In this document: positions 9,169-17,044 of the stretch, one piece after another
How positions within the stretch are numbered: position 1 is the first letter of the stretch
Layout: every line of letters starts with the position of its first letter
Source of the DNA: JALORV01 sp963791235
GTDB taxonomy: Bacteria > Pseudomonadota > Gammaproteobacteria > Burkholderiales > Burkholderiaceae_F
Length of the DNA stretch: 64,000 nt
Direction of reading: 5' to 3'
NCBI GenBank assembly: GCA_963791235.1
Contig: CAWBRW010000026.1
Location: 124,001-188,000 of the forward strand
The notes under the pieces: model-generated
Databases searched by the model: none
What the model was told of the DNA's origin: nothing
What the model saw: the letters and a program-made list of their open reading frames with translations, nothing else
Position numbers and translations under genes: made by a program

Positions 9169-9241
9169 TGTTGCCAATCCACTAGCATGACCGTCCGGCA
9201 TAGCGTTTTCAGCCCCTCCAGCAGCCATTCGGGCGCATGAC

Positions 9242-10072
9242 ATGACCACCACAACTCTCGATATCGCCATCAGCCATCGCGTCGCTGTCGTCTGGATGGC
9301 GCGCGAAACCGTGCGCAATGCGTTCAACGAAGCCTCGATCGCTGAACTGACCGAAACTTTCACAACGCTGGGTGCCGATCCCGACGTGCGCGCGATCGTG
9401 CTGGCTGGCAAGGGCCCGGCTTTCTGCGCAGGCGCGGACCTGGGCTGGATGAAGCGCATGGCGTCATTCACCCATCAGGAGAACCGCGCCGACGCGCTGA
9501 AGCTCGCCACGATGCTGCGCACAATCTACGAGTGTCCCAAGCCAGTCATTGCGCGCGTGCACGGTGATGCCTACGCCGGCGGAGTCGGCCTGGTCGCCGC
9601 GTGCGACATCGCGGTGGCGGCAATCGGCACCGATTTCTGCCTCAGCGAAACCAAGCTCGGCCTGATTCCCGCGACGATCGGCCCTTATGTGATTCGCGCG
9701 ATGGGTGCCAATGCTGCGCGACGCTACTTCCTGACCGCGGAGAGGTTCGATGCGAGCGAAGCCTTTCGCCTCGGGCTGGTCCACGATCTCGCCCCCCTCG
9801 AAGAACTTGACCTGCGCATCAACGCTCTTCTTGGAACCCTGATGCAGACCAGCGCAAATGCCGTGAGCGAGTCCAAGCGGCTGGTGCGCGAACTGGCGGA
9901 CCGGCCGATCGATGACGCGATCGTCGCGGACACTGCCGAGCGAATCGCGTCGATCCGCACCAGCGACGACGGCCGCGAGGGCGTGCGCGCCTTCCTCGAG
10001 AAGCGCAAGCCGCGCTGGGTCGTCGAGTACGAGGCGATGGCGGCCCAGGATGGGGATGATGAAGAAATGTAG
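9242..10072 (+). CDS. liuC: enoyl-CoA hydratase/isomerase family, probable methylglutaconyl-CoA hydratase
   Basis: A 276-residue crotonase-fold enzyme. The first oxyanion-hole strand is GPAFCAGADLGWMKRM (about residues 60-75) and the second GDAYAGGVGLVAACDIAVA. The catalytic glutamate lies in FCLSETKLGLIPATIGPYV, the arrangement seen in 3-methylglutaconyl-CoA hydratases. The C-terminal helix carries AFLEKRKPRW, the usual family ending. It would hydrate 3-methylglutaconyl-CoA to HMG-CoA. Placement between the carboxylase beta and alpha genes supports this. The ATG follows the previous stop by 73 bases. A long hairpin begins one base after its stop. Confidence 0.9.
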   Translation: MTTTTLDIAISHRVAVVWMARETVRNAFNEASIAELTETFTTLGADPDVRAIVLAGKGPAFCAGADLGWMKRMASFTHQENRADALKLATMLRTIYECPKPVIARVHGDAYAGGVGLVAACDIAVAAIGTDFCLSETKLGLIPATIGPYVIRAMGANAARRYFLTAERFDASEAFRLGLVHDLAPLEELDLRINALLGTLMQTSANAVSESKRLVRELADRPIDDAIVADTAERIASIRTSDDGREGVRAFLEKRKPRWVVEYEAMAAQDGDDEEM

Positions 10073-10073
10073 T

Positions 10074-10122
10074 CGCTTGAAATGTACGCATCGGCTGTGC
10101 CGATGCACGTGCATTTCAAGCG
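10074..10122. repeat. long inverted repeat (nested hairpin)
   Basis: Left arm 10074-10095 and right arm 10099-10122 pair around a 3-base loop (TGT). The outer 11 bp (CGCTTGAAATG) and inner 8 bp (GCATCGGC) are perfect, with a small mismatched bulge between them (TAC against ACGTG). It begins 1 base after the hydratase stop. No U-run follows on either strand, so it does not look like a standard intrinsic terminator. It may act as an RNA 3'-end stabiliser or be a REP-like element. Confidence 0.75.
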
Positions 10123-10126
10123 CTCG

Positions 10127-10216
10127 AGTTGGCGAGTCGGGCTTCGGAGCGGCCGGGCGCCCGACTCGAGTACAACTGCCGGGCGGGCGTCGCGCGCTCG
10201 GTGCGAGTACAACTGC
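10127..10216. repeat. composite repeat region upstream of the DUF4126 gene
   Basis: After the hairpin lies a second inverted repeat, CGAGTCGGGC / GCCCGACTCG (10-bp arms, in about 10133-10169). Two direct copies of the 13-mer CGAGTACAACTGC follow at 10167-10179 and 10204-10216. The arrangement of stacked small repeats resembles degenerate REP/MITE-like intergenic DNA. No gene is seen here. Confidence 0.5.
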
Positions 10217-10258
10217 ACGCTTGGGGAGCCGTGCCTGCTAGGCACACCGCAGAACGAC

Positions 10259-10897
10259 ATGGATTCCCTCGACCTGACACAACTGATCGCGCTGGCGGCG
10301 GTGCTGGGGTTTGCGAGCGGCATACGGCTCTATGCGGTGCTGCTGATCGTGGGCCTGGTCGGTTACGCCGGCTGGGTGGCGCTGCCGACAGGGCTGGAAA
10401 TCCTGCAACACCCGATCGTGCTGATCGCGGCCGGGGTCATGTTCCTGGTCGAGTTCGTGGCCGACAAGATTCCCGGCGTGGACTCCATCTGGGACGGCAT
10501 CCAGACATTCATTCGCATTCCGGCCGGTGCGGCGCTTGCCGCGGGAGTCTTCGGCGGCCTCGACAGTGCCGTGTGGACCACCGCCGCGGCGATCTTCGGC
10601 GGCACGCTCGCCGCCACCAGCCACTTCACGAAAGCGGGCGCCCGCGCGGCTGCAAACACCTCGCCGGAGCCCTTTTCGAATGTCGCGCTGTCGGTGGCCG
10701 AGGACCTCGCTGTCGGCGGGTTGCTGTGGCTGGTGATGACCTATCCCTGGATCGCTGCGGCAATCGTCGGCGTGCTGGTGCTGCTGGCGATCTGGTTGTT
10801 GCCGAAACTGTTCCGCTTTGTCCGTCGCATCCTGCGCGCACTGTTCGGCGCGTCCGATATGCCAACGCCCGCGTCAGGCGATAAGTCGGCGAGGTGA
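10259..10897 (+). CDS. DUF4126 domain membrane protein
   Basis: A 212-residue protein starting at ATG 10259 (the frame is open further upstream, but that part covers repeat DNA). The family core is FASGIRLYAVLLIVGLVGYAG, then a TM segment, FVADKIPGVDSIWDGIQTFIRIPAGA, then glycine/alanine-rich TM helices with GGTLAATSHFTKAGARAAANTSPEPFSN and a last TM helix before a basic tail. This is the typical DUF4126 pattern (about 5 TM segments). The function is unknown. Its stop overlaps a vestigial copy of the start of the downstream carboxylase gene. Confidence 0.85.
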   Translation: MDSLDLTQLIALAAVLGFASGIRLYAVLLIVGLVGYAGWVALPTGLEILQHPIVLIAAGVMFLVEFVADKIPGVDSIWDGIQTFIRIPAGAALAAGVFGGLDSAVWTTAAAIFGGTLAATSHFTKAGARAAANTSPEPFSNVALSVAEDLAVGGLLWLVMTYPWIAAAIVGVLVLLAIWLLPKLFRFVRRILRALFGASDMPTPASGDKSAR

Positions 10898-10899
10898 CG

Positions 10900-10934
10900 A
10901 TGTTCCGCAAGATACTGATTGCCAACCGAGGCGA
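10900..10934 (+). repeat. vestigial duplicate of the liuD start region
   Basis: The 35 bases from ATG 10900 match 11007-11041 (the true start of the carboxylase alpha gene) at 32 positions. They encode MFRKILIANRGD, the biotin carboxylase N-terminus. The copy runs only 41 further codons before a stop at about 11024. The unit between the two starts is 107 bases. It looks like a local duplication or imperfect insertion that displaced the gene start downstream. Confidence 0.85.
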
Positions 10935-11006
10935 CCGAGCGGCTACGAGCTGCGAGCCTCATGCTGCCTGGCGCGAAGCGCCGGGCGATTTCGCCGCGGA
11001 GTGGAC

Positions 11007-13040
11007 ATGTTCCGCAAGCTGCTGATTGCCAACCGCGGCGAAATCGCCTGCCGGGTCATCACGACGGCACGCCGGATGGGCGTGCGCACTGTCGCCGTGT
11101 ACTCGGACGCGGACGCCGGAAGCAAGCATGTCGCGATGGCCGACGAAGCGGTGCGGCTGGGTCCGGCCGCCGCAAAGGACAGCTACCTGCGCGGCGACCT
11201 GATCCTGCTGGCGGCACGCGATACCGGCGCGCACGCCATCCACCCGGGATACGGATTTCTCTCGGAAAACGAATCGTTCGCACAGGCCTGTGCCGATGCC
11301 GGCATCGCGTTCATCGGACCGCCGCCCTTCGCCATCCACGCGATGGGCAGCAAGAGCGAAGCAAAGACGCTAATGGAACGCGCCAAGGTGCCGCTGGTCC
11401 CGGGCTACCACGGCGCCAGGCAGGACCCGGTGTTCCTGCACGCGCAGGCGGATTCGATCGGCTATCCGGTGCTGATCAAGGCGAGCGCGGGCGGCGGCGG
11501 CAAGGGCATGCGGGTCGTCGGTGCGACGGCGGAGTTCGGCGCCGCGCTCGAGTCGTGCCAGCGCGAAGCCAAGGCGTCGTTCGGGGACGATCGCGTGCTG
11601 ATCGAGAAGTATGTCGAGCGGCCGCGCCACATCGAGATCCAGGTCTTTGCGGATGGCGTGGGCAATGCCGTGTATCTGTTCGAGCGCGATTGCTCGGTAC
11701 AGCGCCGGCATCAGAAGGTGATCGAGGAAGCACCGGCCCCGGGCATGACGCCGGAACGCCGCAAGGCAATGGGCGATGCCGCGGTAGCCGCCGCGAAGGC
11801 GGTGGGGTACGTCGGCGCCGGCACGGTCGAGTTCATTGCCGATCAGCAGGGTCATTTCTTCTTCATGGAAATGAACACGCGACTGCAGGTCGAGCATCCG
11901 GTGACCGAGATGATCGCCGGTCACGACCTGGTGGAGTGGCAGTTGCGCGTCGCCGCCGGCGAACCATTGACCGCCATGCTGCCGAAGCTGCAGGACTCGC
12001 TCGCGATCACCGGTCATGCGATCGAGGCACGCGTGTACGCCGAAAATCCCGACAAGGGGTTCTTGCCGGCGATCGGGCGACTCGCGCACTACGCGACCCC
12101 CGCACACGTGGCCTTCGCCCGCAATGCCGACGGCGAGCCGTTCCACCGGCCGGCTTCGGTGCGCATCGATTCCGGCGTGCGCGAAGGCGACGAGATCACG
12201 CCGTATTACGACCCGATGATCGCGAAGCTGATCGTCTGGGGCGAGGACCGGGCCCAGGCCATCGCCCGCATGCAGGAAGCGCTGGTCGAGATGCACATCG
12301 TCGGCCTCGCCAACAATGTCGATTTCCTCGCCCGGCTGTTTGCCAATCCGAGCTTTGTACGCGGGGAACTGGACACCGGGCTGATCGAGCGCGAACGCGA
12401 GCGGCTGTTCGCGCACGACGCCCACGATGAACGTGTCGGCAATGAACTGCTGGCGTTCGCCTGCGCCCGCGTGCTGACCGATGACGCGCGCGGCGAGACC
12501 GGCGATCCGTGGAGTTCGACGCACGGCTGGCGACTGAACACGACGTATACCCGCACGCTGACCTTCAAGTCCGAGTGTGGCGTGCACGATGTCGAGCTGG
12601 AATATGCGCGCGGCGGCCGTCGCTTTCGCCATTCCGGCGCCGATGCCTCGCTCGAGATCGCTCGGGCCGACGGCACGCGGCTCGCGATCGCGTTCGGCGG
12701 CCGTTTGCTCGTTGCGGATGTGGTGCGCCAGGGCGACGAACTGCACGTCTTCGCGCGCGGCCGCCATCGGGTGCTCACGCTCGTCGACGTCATTGCGCAG
12801 TCCGGCGAGCACGAGGCCGGCGGCGGCCGGCTCACCGCGCCGATGCCGGGCAAGGTCATCGCGATCACGACTCACGCCGGGGCACGCGTGGCCCGCGGCA
12901 CGCCGCTGCTGGTGATGGAGGCGATGAAAATGGAGCACACGATCATCGCTCCGGGCGACGGTGTCGTCAGTGAACTGCTGTATGCGGTCGGCGACCAGGT
13001 CGCCGAGGGCGCCGAACTGGTTCGCTTCGAGTCGCCGTAG
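11007..13040 (+). CDS. liuD: methylcrotonoyl-CoA carboxylase, biotin carboxylase/BCCP (alpha) subunit
   Basis: A 677-residue multidomain subunit starting at ATG 11007 with a GGAG site upstream. Order: the biotin carboxylase N-domain (MFRKLLIANRGEIACRV), the ATP-grasp domain with the glycine-rich loop SAGGGGKGMRVV near residue 163, the ATP/Mg site EMNTRLQVEHPVTE near 288, the C-domain, a BT/linker region, and a biotinyl domain with VMEAMKMEH, where lysine ~641 is biotinylated. It carboxylates biotin with ATP and bicarbonate and hands the CO2 to the beta subunit encoded at 6391. The frame is open upstream to 10818, but that part encodes no conserved sequence. Confidence 0.94.
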   Translation: MFRKLLIANRGEIACRVITTARRMGVRTVAVYSDADAGSKHVAMADEAVRLGPAAAKDSYLRGDLILLAARDTGAHAIHPGYGFLSENESFAQACADAGIAFIGPPPFAIHAMGSKSEAKTLMERAKVPLVPGYHGARQDPVFLHAQADSIGYPVLIKASAGGGGKGMRVVGATAEFGAALESCQREAKASFGDDRVLIEKYVERPRHIEIQVFADGVGNAVYLFERDCSVQRRHQKVIEEAPAPGMTPERRKAMGDAAVAAAKAVGYVGAGTVEFIADQQGHFFFMEMNTRLQVEHPVTEMIAGHDLVEWQLRVAAGEPLTAMLPKLQDSLAITGHAIEARVYAENPDKGFLPAIGRLAHYATPAHVAFARNADGEPFHRPASVRIDSGVREGDEITPYYDPMIAKLIVWGEDRAQAIARMQEALVEMHIVGLANNVDFLARLFANPSFVRGELDTGLIERERERLFAHDAHDERVGNELLAFACARVLTDDARGETGDPWSSTHGWRLNTTYTRTLTFKSECGVHDVELEYARGGRRFRHSGADASLEIARADGTRLAIAFGGRLLVADVVRQGDELHVFARGRHRVLTLVDVIAQSGEHEAGGGRLTAPMPGKVIAITTHAGARVARGTPLLVMEAMKMEHTIIAPGDGVVSELLYAVGDQVAEGAELVRFESP

Positions 13041-13052
13041 CACTGCGAGGCG

Positions 13053-14015
13053 ATGACGCTGCGGATCGTCTTCTGCGCGCGCGAAACCACGGCGCAGGTG
13101 TGGGCCGAGGCACTGCGCGCGGCGTTGCAACAGCGAGGCGTCGATGCCGACGTCTGGAAACGCGATGCCGACCACACGGACGCCGACGCTCATGCACCGC
13201 AGGCCGACGTGGCCGTCGTCTGGCGGCCTCCGCCGACTTTCTTCGGCGAGCAGCACAATCTGCGCGCGGTGTTCAATCTCGGCGCCGGTGTCGATGCGCT
13301 GCTTGCGCTGCCAACGCTGCCGCCAGACGTACCGGTCTTTCGGCTCGAGGACGCCGGCATGGCGCGAGCGCTGGCGGAGTACGTGCTGGCCGCGGTGCTG
13401 CGCGTTTACCGCCGTTTCGATCGGTACGCCCTCTCGCAATCCGGGCACCGCTGGCAACCCGAGGCCCTGCCGGCGCGCGAACGCTATGCGGTGGGCGTCG
13501 CCGGACTCGGGGTGATCGGCTCCGCGATCGCGATCGAGCTGGTGCGGCAGGGCTTTGCGGTGCGCGGTCATGCGCGCAGCCGCAAGCGGATCGAAGGCGT
13601 CGACTGCCGTGCCGGCGATGACGAGTGGTCGAGCTTCCTTGACGGGCTCGATGTACTGGTCAGCGTGCTGCCGGCGACGAGCGCCACGCACGCGCGGCTC
13701 GACCGCTCGGCCCTGGAACGCCTCGCCCGCGGCGCGCACATCGTCAATGTCGGCCGCGGCTCGACGCTGGTTGAGGCCGACCTGCTCGCGCTGCTCGACG
13801 CCGGACACCTCGGCGGTGCGACGCTCGACGTCTTTGCCGCGGAGCCCTTGCCACCCGACCATCCGTTCTGGTCACGCCGCGAGATCGTCATCACGCCGCA
13901 CATAGCGGCGGAAACCGAACTCGCGCCGGCGATCGCACAGGTTGCGGACAAGCTGGCCCGTTGGTCGCGCGGCGAGTCCGTCAGTGGCGGCGTCGACCGG
14001 GCGCGCGGCTACTGA
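13053..14015 (+). CDS. D-2-hydroxyacid dehydrogenase, glyoxylate/hydroxypyruvate reductase A type
   Basis: A 320-residue NAD(P)-dependent dehydrogenase. The N-terminal substrate domain has AVFNLGAGVDALLALP. The Rossmann domain has GVAGLGVIGSAIAIEL (GxGxxG at about residue 150). The catalytic arginine lies in NVGRGSTLVEADLLALLDAG, followed by TLDVFAAEPLPPDHPFW and the catalytic histidine in ITPHIAAET. This profile fits GhrA-like enzymes that reduce glyoxylate, hydroxypyruvate or other 2-oxoacids. It follows the carboxylase alpha gene by 12 bases. The link to leucine catabolism is unclear. Confidence 0.88.
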   Translation: MTLRIVFCARETTAQVWAEALRAALQQRGVDADVWKRDADHTDADAHAPQADVAVVWRPPPTFFGEQHNLRAVFNLGAGVDALLALPTLPPDVPVFRLEDAGMARALAEYVLAAVLRVYRRFDRYALSQSGHRWQPEALPARERYAVGVAGLGVIGSAIAIELVRQGFAVRGHARSRKRIEGVDCRAGDDEWSSFLDGLDVLVSVLPATSATHARLDRSALERLARGAHIVNVGRGSTLVEADLLALLDAGHLGGATLDVFAAEPLPPDHPFWSRREIVITPHIAAETELAPAIAQVADKLARWSRGESVSGGVDRARGY

Positions 14016-14033
14016 AGCGACGCTGCCGCAGCT

Positions 14034-14570
14034 TCAGCCGGCTTCACCGGGTGCGTAGGGCAGCTGGTTCTCTTCGCGGAACGCGATCTGGATCGACACG
14101 GCTTCCGTTTCGCAGCTTTCATCGACGAGGTTGGAAGCGTAGTAGCGCACCTGGAGGTAGTGCGCGAACTCGTGTGCCAGCGATTCGTCCAGCGTGCGGC
14201 GGATGCGGCGGTAGTAGCCGGCGTCGTCCGACAGATAGATCTCGTTGCGCGCCATCACGTACACATTCGCGAACATCGGCGGGCGAAAGCGCCACTGCGG
14301 CGAGACAGCCTCCTGGAACTGCGCCAGTGGCGTGCTGCTTTCGAAGTAAATGCGCGGCATCGGTTCATCCGTGCGCAACGTGACGTTCATCTTGCGCGCC
14401 ACCGATTCGAGGATATAGCGCGGGTCATGCTTCAGGCGCGCTCGCGAAGGATCGTCGGCGTTCGCGCCGCCCGTCCATGCGACAAGAGCGAAGAACACGG
14501 CAGCCAGCCACAGGCCGCGCTTCCCGGACTCTTCCGACGGGAAAGGTCTTGAAGGTGCAGCGGGTTGCAT
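14034..14570 (-). CDS. secreted HExxH-motif protein of unknown function
   Basis: A 178-residue protein with an N-terminal hydrophobic signal (residues 19-38, ending ANADD). The mature part contains LAHEFAHYLQVRYY, a zincin-type HExxH motif near residue 133, and the downstream acid CETEAVSIQIAF that could be a third ligand. A periplasmic metal-dependent peptidase or a degenerate relative is plausible. The family is not recognised. It is convergent with the dehydrogenase gene, with a 19-base gap. Confidence 0.7.
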   Translation of the reverse strand: MQPAAPSRPFPSEESGKRGLWLAAVFFALVAWTGGANADDPSRARLKHDPRYILESVARKMNVTLRTDEPMPRIYFESSTPLAQFQEAVSPQWRFRPPMFANVYVMARNEIYLSDDAGYYRRIRRTLDESLAHEFAHYLQVRYYASNLVDESCETEAVSIQIAFREENQLPYAPGEAG

Positions 14571-14889
14571 TTGCGTCTTCCTCCGGCCAGCGCCGTGTGA
14601 AGTTCAGATGCATCCATGCTCCTTTGAAGGGCTCGGCGACGCGACGGCCTATGCCGCAGCAAAAAGCACGACAAATCCACACCAGGCGGCGATGCCAAGC
14701 CACAGCAAGCGAAGGCCAGGCGCGCCCGGTGGTGGCGCGGCCTTGAAGCGCTCGCTGGCGCCCGGCCAGGACCGCGAGCCCCGGCAAAAAGGCCGAGTGT
14801 CGAGTGACAACCTGCCGCCGCAGGCAAGTGCGCGCGCCGCTCGTCGGACGGCGCCGGCGCTACCATTCAGTTTCGCTGGAGGATTCCGA
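14571..14889. other. intergenic region, no convincing gene
   Basis: This stretch separates the leftward HExxH gene from the rightward HMG-CoA lyase gene, so it should hold two divergent promoters. I did not find clear sigma-70 boxes. On the minus strand a short frame ending at 14649 would encode a roughly 53-residue peptide (TTG start) with a C-terminal hydrophobic helix (WLGIAAWCGFVVLFAAA). This is only a weak candidate for a small membrane protein. A ribosome site, GGAGGA, lies at 14877-14882 for the lyase gene. Confidence 0.4.
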
Positions 14890-15798
14890 ATGCCACTGCC
14901 GTCCCGTGTCCGCATCGTCGACGTCGGCCCGCGCGATGGGCTGCAGAACGAGAAGCAGATGATCCCGGCCGACATCAAGGTCGAGCTGGTGGATCGACTC
15001 ACCGACGCGGGCTTCGATGCGATCGAGGTCACCTCGTTCGTGTCACCGAAATGGGTGCCGCAGATGAGCGACGGTGCGGACGTCATGGCCCGCATCCGAC
15101 GCAAGCCGGGTGTCGTCTACTCCGTGCTGGTGCCGAACTTGAAGGGTTTCGAAGGTGCGCTTGCAGCAACAGCCGACGAGATTGTCGTATTCGGCGCCGC
15201 CAGCGAAGCGTTCTCCCAGAAGAACATCAACTGCTCGATCGCCGAGTCGATCGAGCGGTTCCGTCCCGTGGTGGCGGCGGCACGGCAACACGGCATGCAC
15301 GTGCGCGGAGCGATCTCCTGCGCACTGGGCTGTCCGTACCAGGGCGAGGTCGGCCCGGAGGCAGTGAAGTATGTCGCGCAGCTGATGCACGAAATTGGTG
15401 TGCAGCACATCGGCGTTGCCGACACCATTGGCGTCGGCACGCCGGAGAAGACCAAGCGCGCGATGGCCGCAGCGCTGCAAATCTACGAACTGGCGGATGT
15501 GTCCGGCCATTTTCACGACACCTATGGCATGGCGACGGCCAACGTGTATGCCTGCCTCGAACTCGGCATCGCGACCTTCGACACCAGCATCGCCGGACTC
15601 GGCGGTTGTCCGTATGCAAAGGGGGCGACAGGCAACGTCGCCACCGAGGATGTGCTGTACCTGCTGAACGGGCTCGGTATCGAAACCGGAATTGATTTCA
15701 GTCGAGTCGTCGCGACCGGACAGTGGATCAGCGGCATCCTGCAACGCAAGGCTTTCACGCGCGCGGGCAACGCCGTGACTGCGAAGCAAGCGGCATGA
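14890..15798 (+). CDS. liuE: hydroxymethylglutaryl-CoA lyase
   Basis: A 302-residue TIM-barrel lyase of the HMGL family. The N-terminus VRIVDVGPRDGLQNEKQ holds the metal-binding aspartate and catalytic arginine. VTSFVSPKWVPQMSD and the signature GLGGCPYAKGATGNVATED with the catalytic cysteine loop complete the site. It cleaves HMG-CoA to acetoacetate and acetyl-CoA, the last step of leucine degradation, and so closes the pathway of the carboxylase and hydratase encoded upstream. The ATG at 14890 is chosen because a GGAGGA site lies 7 bases upstream and matches family length. The open frame before it is not conserved. Confidence 0.95.
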   Translation: MPLPSRVRIVDVGPRDGLQNEKQMIPADIKVELVDRLTDAGFDAIEVTSFVSPKWVPQMSDGADVMARIRRKPGVVYSVLVPNLKGFEGALAATADEIVVFGAASEAFSQKNINCSIAESIERFRPVVAAARQHGMHVRGAISCALGCPYQGEVGPEAVKYVAQLMHEIGVQHIGVADTIGVGTPEKTKRAMAAALQIYELADVSGHFHDTYGMATANVYACLELGIATFDTSIAGLGGCPYAKGATGNVATEDVLYLLNGLGIETGIDFSRVVATGQWISGILQRKAFTRAGNAVTAKQAA

Positions 15799-16103
15799 GC
15801 GTGCGCTAACGCACGTTGGCGATCACTTCGATCGCAATTTTTCGCATCGAAACAGCCCGCTTTCGACCGCTCGTCACCGATTAGCGGTGACATGCGCTGC
15901 CTGCGCCTTGGCGGACGGCGAATCACGCGCAATTCACGCAATTGGCGCGAGCCACTCTCCGGAAAATTCCCATCGTGATTCCGGGCGCACGGGCGTTCGG
16001 CGCGTGCCTTGGGCCGTTCATCCGAAGTCCTTGAACTGCACGCGCTGCGCATCCGATAGGTCATCAAGGCCGCGTGGGTCCGGACAGGTGAGGAGACGAA
16101 GCA
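15799..16103. promoter_or_regulatory. intergenic control region before the pilin operon
   Basis: No gene is seen. Two dyads are present: CGTGCG-CTAA-CGCACG at 15800-15815, directly after the lyase stop and possibly part of a terminator although no T-run follows, and GTCACCG-ATTAG-CGGTGAC at 15873-15891, an operator-like palindrome with 7-bp arms. A strong ribosome site (GGTGAGGAG) lies at 16087-16095. No convincing sigma-54 or sigma-70 promoter could be assigned by eye. Confidence 0.45.
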
Positions 16104-16535
16104 ATGTCGGTTAGCGTTTACAAACTCGAGACCTTGGCGCATGCGTCAGGCGTTCGTGGCTTCACGCTGATCGAACTCCTCGTGGTGATGGTCATCGCCG
16201 GAATCCTTGCGGCGATCGCGATCCCCAACTACTCCGAGTACGTCGTCCGCTCCAACCGCTCGGCGGCCCAGTCATTCATCGCCGATGTCGCCAGCCGCCA
16301 GGCGCAGTTCTTCCTCGACCGCCGCACCTACGCGACCACTGTCGCCGCGCTGAACCTGCCGGTGCCGGCCGAAGTCGCGACCCGCTACGCCTTCGCCATC
16401 GACGTGCAGGCCGGTCCGCCGCTGACCTACACGGTGACCGCCACGCCGACCGGTCCGCAAGTCAATGACCGCTGCGGCGCGCTCACGATCAACCAGGCCG
16501 GCAACAAGACCGCCGCCGGCCCCCGCTGCTGGTAG
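16104..16535 (+). CDS. pilE: type IV pilin-like protein, PilE family minor pilin
   Basis: A 143-residue type IVa pilin-like protein. A leader of about 18 residues ends in glycine before FTLIELLVVMVIAGILAAIA, the class III prepilin cleavage site (G/F) with glutamate at +5 and the N-terminal alpha-helix. The C-terminal globular part ends with a short Cys-Cys pair (DRCG...GPRCW), the usual D-loop disulfide. It is processed by PilD and inserted into the inner membrane before pilus assembly. It comes first in this operon, whereas PilE is often last. It could be a minor or alternative major pilin. Confidence 0.88.
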   Translation: MSVSVYKLETLAHASGVRGFTLIELLVVMVIAGILAAIAIPNYSEYVVRSNRSAAQSFIADVASRQAQFFLDRRTYATTVAALNLPVPAEVATRYAFAIDVQAGPPLTYTVTATPTGPQVNDRCGALTINQAGNKTAAGPRCW

Positions 16536-16544
16536 GAGACCGCC

Positions 16545-17039
16545 ATGCACATCCGCTCCCACAGCCTTCGCGCGATGCCGCCGGCGACGCGCGGCTTCAC
16601 GATCATCGAGATGATGATCGTCGTTGCGATCATGGTGATCCTGACCGGTGTTGGCAGTGCCGGCTTCGTCTGGCTGAACCAGTCCACCACGATCCGCGGC
16701 ACGGCGTTCGATCTCGTGGCCGACCTCGACTTCGCGCGCAGTGAAGCGGTCAAGCGCAACGATGACGTCATTGTGCGGCCCATCAGCGACGACTGGCAGC
16801 AGGGCTGGCAGGTGGTCGCAGGCGCGCAGGTGCTGCGTTCGCGCGACGCGGTCGGAGCGCAGATCGGCTTCGCCAGCGCACCGACCGCACTGACCTTCGA
16901 CGGCGCCGGCCGCGCATCACTCACAACCGTCCGCAATTTCCAGATCTGTCCGCCGTCCGGGGGCTCCGTCCTGGGCCGCGTCGTCCGCATCGATCCGTCG
17001 GGCCTGTCGCGTTCGGCGAAGTTCACCTGTTCGGCCTGA
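16545..17039 (+). CDS. fimT: FimT/GspH-type minor pilin
   Basis: A 164-residue prepilin-like protein with the cleavage and helix motif RGFTIIEMMIVVAIMVILTGVGSAG, followed by the GspH/FimT core with FDLVADLDFARSEAVKRNDDVIVRP and a C-terminal pair of cysteines (NFQICPP, KFTCSA). Such pseudopilins join the priming complex at the pilus tip. FimT members have been linked to DNA uptake, but that role here is inference. It lies 9 bases after the PilE-like gene. Confidence 0.87.
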   Translation: MHIRSHSLRAMPPATRGFTIIEMMIVVAIMVILTGVGSAGFVWLNQSTTIRGTAFDLVADLDFARSEAVKRNDDVIVRPISDDWQQGWQVVAGAQVLRSRDAVGAQIGFASAPTALTFDGAGRASLTTVRNFQICPPSGGSVLGRVVRIDPSGLSRSAKFTCSA

Positions 17040-17044
17040 CCCTC

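Noticed and set aside
10818..11006. Upstream extension of the carboxylase alpha frame
   Set aside because: The added residues overlap the DUF4126 gene and the duplicated start and are not conserved. ATG 11007 begins exactly at MFRKLLIANRGE.
11370..13862. 830-codon open frame on the minus strand
   Set aside because: It lies opposite the carboxylase alpha and dehydrogenase genes. Its product is rich in Arg, His, Gln, Asp and Ala without any domain, a usual artefact of GC-rich codon use.
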